NCBI GenBank assembly: GCA_031258835.1
Contig: JAIRMH010000203.1
Coordinates: 1-34,985, forward strand
Source of the DNA: Tannerella sp.
Lineage (GTDB): Bacteria; Bacteroidota; Bacteroidia; Bacteroidales; Tannerellaceae
Length of the DNA stretch: 34,985 bases
Direction: 5' to 3'
Positions within the stretch are counted from its first letter, which is position 1, and each line of letters opens with the position of its first letter. Under the pieces are notes generated by a model that saw only the letters and a program-made list of their open reading frames with translations, was not told where the DNA came from and did no database searches. Positions 32,728-34,985 of the stretch are shown in pieces. The position numbers and the translations under genes are program-made.

Positions 32728-33873
32728 ATGGAAAAAAAAGTTTTTGTGAGCGGATGTTATGATATGTTACACAGTGGCCATGTTGCATTTTTTGAAGAAG
32801 CTGCGCAATATGGAGATTTATATGTAGGAATAGGTTCCGATAAGACGATTCAGGAATTGAAGGCGCGTAGAACGGTAAATACCGATGCGGAACGCTTGTA
32901 TATGGTAAAAGCATTGAAAGCGGTCAAAGATGCATGGATAAATAGCGGAAGCGGGATTCTTGATTTTGCGGACGATGTGAAACGGTTAAAACCGGACATC
33001 TTTTTTGTGAACAGAGATGGCCATTCGCCGACAAAAGAGCGATTCTGTGAAGAACTCGGTATCTGTTATGTGGTGAGTGAGCGTGTTCCTCACAGCGGAC
33101 TGCCCGTGCGTTCGACCACGGCGTTGCGCAAAGAGTGTCTGGTCCCTTATCGGATTGATTTGGCCGGAGGATGGTTGGATCAGCCGTTTGTGAATAAATA
33201 TTATCCTGGCTCGGTCATCACTATTTCCGTTGAACCGGATTATGAGTTCAATGATCGTAGCGGAATGTCGACGAGTTCGCGTAAGAAAGCGATTGAATTG
33301 TGGCATACGGATATTCCTGAAGGGGATAAGGAAAAACTTGCCCGCACTTTATTTTGTTTTGAGAATCCTCCGGGGACAAAATATGTGAGCGGTTCGCAAG
33401 ATGCGTTAGGAATTGTCATGCCGGGATTGAATCGTTTTTTTTATAATAACAATTATTGGCCGGAGAAAATCGACCGGGTGAAAGATTATGGACTGTTGTC
33501 GTGGCTGGAGCAGCGGCTTTGGCTTCTCCCTCTTTATCCGCGTATAGAAAATTTCGATGTTCTTGCCGATACGTTTATCGACAAGGAAGGCGCTATGGCA
33601 TTGAGTGTGGCGTCGGATGCCTGTTGGAACGCAATCCTTCGTAAAGATATCGAAGGGTGGGGGCGTGCATCGGTTGCAAGTTTTGAAGCGCAACTGAGGA
33701 TGTTTCCGAATATGGCTACCGAAGATGTCAGAAATGCCTTGGAACCGTATAAATCGCAGGTATTGGGCTGGAAACTTTCGGGCGCCGGGGGAGGCGGTTA
33801 TCTTGTTTTTGTAAATGAAACGCCCGTACATAATGCTATTCAGATACGCATTAGAAGAGAACATATGGAATGA
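32728..33873 (+). CDS. nucleotidyltransferase - GHMP kinase fusion
   Basis: 381 residues. The N-terminal part (1-135) is a cytidylyltransferase-type domain: [20 protein letters not shown] with the HSGH nucleotide motif (15-18) and an RSTTALRK motif (128-135) in place of the usual ISTT. From about 139 a GHMP-kinase domain follows: YRIDLAGGW (141-149), [10 protein letters not shown] (179-188) at the phosphate-binding position, [13 protein letters not shown] (221-233) and [13 protein letters not shown] (349-361). Heptose enzymes such as HldE combine kinase and nucleotidyl transfer but use a ribokinase-type kinase; here the kinase is of the GHMP type and comes second. It probably makes an activated sugar in two steps, with the substrate unknown. 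rfbA starts about 10 bp downstream, so a surface-polysaccharide role fits. Confidence 0.78.
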   Translation: MEKKVFVSGCYDMLHSGHVAFFEEAAQYGDLYVGIGSDKTIQELKARRTVNTDAERLYMVKALKAVKDAWINSGSGILDFADDVKRLKPDIFFVNRDGHSPTKERFCEELGICYVVSERVPHSGLPVRSTTALRKECLVPYRIDLAGGWLDQPFVNKYYPGSVITISVEPDYEFNDRSGMSTSSRKKAIELWHTDIPEGDKEKLARTLFCFENPPGTKYVSGSQDALGIVMPGLNRFFYNNNYWPEKIDRVKDYGLLSWLEQRLWLLPLYPRIENFDVLADTFIDKEGAMALSVASDACWNAILRKDIEGWGRASVASFEAQLRMFPNMATEDVRNALEPYKSQVLGWKLSGAGGGGYLVFVNETPVHNAIQIRIRREHME

Positions 33874-33883
33874 AAAAGTAGAT

Positions 33884-34756
33884 ATGATGAAAGGAATAGT
33901 TTTAGCCGGAGGCTCCGGCACACGTTTATATCCGATAACAAAAGGTGTTTCCAAGCAAATGCTTCCTGTTTATGACAAGCCGATGATTTATTATCCGATA
34001 TCGGTTCTGATGCTTGCGGATATACGAGAAATACTGATTATCTCAACGCCTCGTGATTTGCCGGGATTTCGCGGTCTTCTCGGTAGCGGGGAAGATTTTG
34101 GCGTTCGTTTTGAATATGCGGAACAGCCTTCGCCCGACGGGTTGGCACAGGCGTTTATAATCGGCGCCGATTTTGTGGGAGACGATGACGTCTGCCTTGT
34201 TCTGGGTGATAATATTTTTTACGGGCAGAGTTTTTCGATGATGCTTAAAGATGCGGTTGAAAACGTGAAACAGCGCAAGGCAACCGTATTTGGTTATTAT
34301 GTGAACGATCCGGCGCGTTATGGCGTCGCCTCTTTCGATAATGACGGTAATATCCTTAGTATTGAAGAGAAGCCGCAGCGCCCGAAGTCAAATTATGCGG
34401 TTGTCGGCCTTTATTTTTATCCAAATAAAGTGCTGGATGTTGCGCGCCGTATTAAACCATCCGCCCGCGGCGAATTGGAAATTACTGCGGTTAATCAAGT
34501 GTTTCTTGATGATAATTCATTGAAAATTAAAATATTAGGCCGAGGATTTGCCTGGCTGGATACCGGAACTCATGAGGCCTTGTCCGAAGCTTCTAATTTC
34601 GTCGAGGTGATAGAGCGTCGGCAAGGATTGAAGATCGCTTGTCTGGAGGAGATTGCATATCGCAAGAAATGGATTGATCCGGATATATTAAAAAAAATAG
34701 CTCAACCTATGATTCACAATCCATATGGTCAATATTTGATGAAACTGATAGAATAA
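33884..34756 (+). CDS. rfbA: glucose-1-phosphate thymidylyltransferase (RfbA)
   Basis: About 290 residues. I start at ATG 33884 ([10 protein letters not shown]); ATG 33887 is equally possible, and the longer frame from 33815 runs inside the upstream gene. It makes dTDP-glucose from glucose 1-phosphate and dTTP, the first step to dTDP-rhamnose and related sugars. Seen: [26 protein letters not shown] with the nucleotide-binding G-x-[56 protein letters not shown] and [11 protein letters not shown]. Companion genes rfbBCD are not in view. It follows the fusion enzyme by about 10 bp in the same operon. Confidence 0.96.
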   Translation: MMKGIVLAGGSGTRLYPITKGVSKQMLPVYDKPMIYYPISVLMLADIREILIISTPRDLPGFRGLLGSGEDFGVRFEYAEQPSPDGLAQAFIIGADFVGDDDVCLVLGDNIFYGQSFSMMLKDAVENVKQRKATVFGYYVNDPARYGVASFDNDGNILSIEEKPQRPKSNYAVVGLYFYPNKVLDVARRIKPSARGELEITAVNQVFLDDNSLKIKILGRGFAWLDTGTHEALSEASNFVEVIERRQGLKIACLEEIAYRKKWIDPDILKKIAQPMIHNPYGQYLMKLIE

Positions 34757-34851
34757 GGACGCAAAAGAAATCCCCGTTTACTTGCATTTTCAAAAAAACC
34801 ACAAGATAAAATAAAATGAAATGGCAGTCGCATAGATACATATTAACATGG

Positions 34852-34859
34852 TAACTTTG
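34852..34859 (+). promoter_or_regulatory. -7 box ahead of the methyltransferase gene
   Basis: TAACTTTG matches TAnnTTTG, 20 bp before the ATG at 34880. No TTTG 19-21 nt upstream. Confidence 0.4.
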
Positions 34860-34879
34860 TGTAAACAAAAATATAGGAT

Positions 34880-34985
34880 ATGAAAATATTTGAATATCAA
34901 AATCATAAAATAATCAATGGAGATTCATTGGATGTTTTATCTAATGAAATAGCCGACAATTCCATTGATTTAATTTTTGTTGATC
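34880..34985 (+). CDS. DNA methyltransferase, N-terminus only (cut by window end)
   Basis: 35 codons are visible from ATG 34880: KIFEYQNHKIINGDSLDVL, then NSIDLIFVD at the very end. The I-x-G-D-S/C-L-x-x-L pattern followed by D-L-I-x-x-D is the start of the beta-class N4-cytosine/N6-adenine methyltransferases, where the final Asp opens the DPPY catalytic motif just beyond the window. Whether it is an orphan methyltransferase or part of a restriction-modification locus cannot be seen. A -7 promoter box precedes it, and the flank is AT-rich. Confidence 0.75.
   Translation, partial: MKIFEYQNHKIINGDSLDVLSNEIADNSIDLIFVD

Noticed and set aside
1-34985. tRNA, rRNA, CRISPR arrays, insertion sequences or prophage genes
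   Set aside because: Both strands were read for cloverleaf-like segments, regularly spaced repeats and transposase or integrase motifs; none found.

Overview
The window looks like a chromosome segment of an anaerobic Bacteroidales bacterium (Bacteroidota). The reasons are the Bacteroidota-type promoters (TTTG, a 19-21 nt spacer, TAnnTTTG) ahead of many genes, lipoprotein signals, families typical of the order (NigD-like, DUF4858, DUF4861, BtuG-like surface proteins) and the housekeeping proteins. NifE, NifN and a NifA-type activator indicate a nitrogen-fixing or nitrogenase-related lineage. The genus cannot be named from the sequence alone.

Layout: (a) 1-1877 is AT-rich and holds a truncated thioredoxin-like protein, a TonB-C-like lipoprotein and a NigD-like lipoprotein closed by a strong terminator. 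(b) 1906-8621, plus strand: a family 2 glycosyltransferase, uvrB, a Crp/Fnr regulator, then an overlapping three-gene metal-type ABC transporter whose ATPase carries an N-terminal DUF1893 domain. (c) 8708-15016, minus strand: miaA-kdsA, a small hypothetical gene with its own terminator, pheT-yebC and a DUF4858 protein. (d) 15148-24300, plus strand: a cobalamin riboswitch followed by a tightly coupled operon of four secreted proteins, namely a Big_2 surface protein, two tandem WGYRW-motif paralogues ending in a Cys-rich tail, and a 1503-residue protein joining a beta-helix, a BtuG/YncE-like propeller and Ig domains. No TonB receptor or inner-membrane transporter is included. (e) 24474-29530, minus strand: nifE-nifN, then a NifA-like sigma-54 activator overlapping a GNAT acetyltransferase; nifHDK and nifB are not in the window. 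(f) 29643-32480, minus strand: a kduI - DUF4861 - SDR dehydrogenase operon for unsaturated uronate use. (g) 32600-34985, plus strand: a duplicated promoter, a cytidylyltransferase/GHMP-kinase fusion, rfbA, and the start of a DNA methyltransferase cut by the window edge.

How the parts fit: the riboswitch operon is best read as a B12-repressed cell-surface corrinoid-capture system built on large Ig/propeller scaffolds. The nif block would build the FeMo-cofactor precursor for a nitrogenase encoded elsewhere. kdsA, rfbA and the fusion enzyme supply sugar precursors for surface polysaccharide. I found no tRNA, rRNA, CRISPR array, transposase or phage genes.
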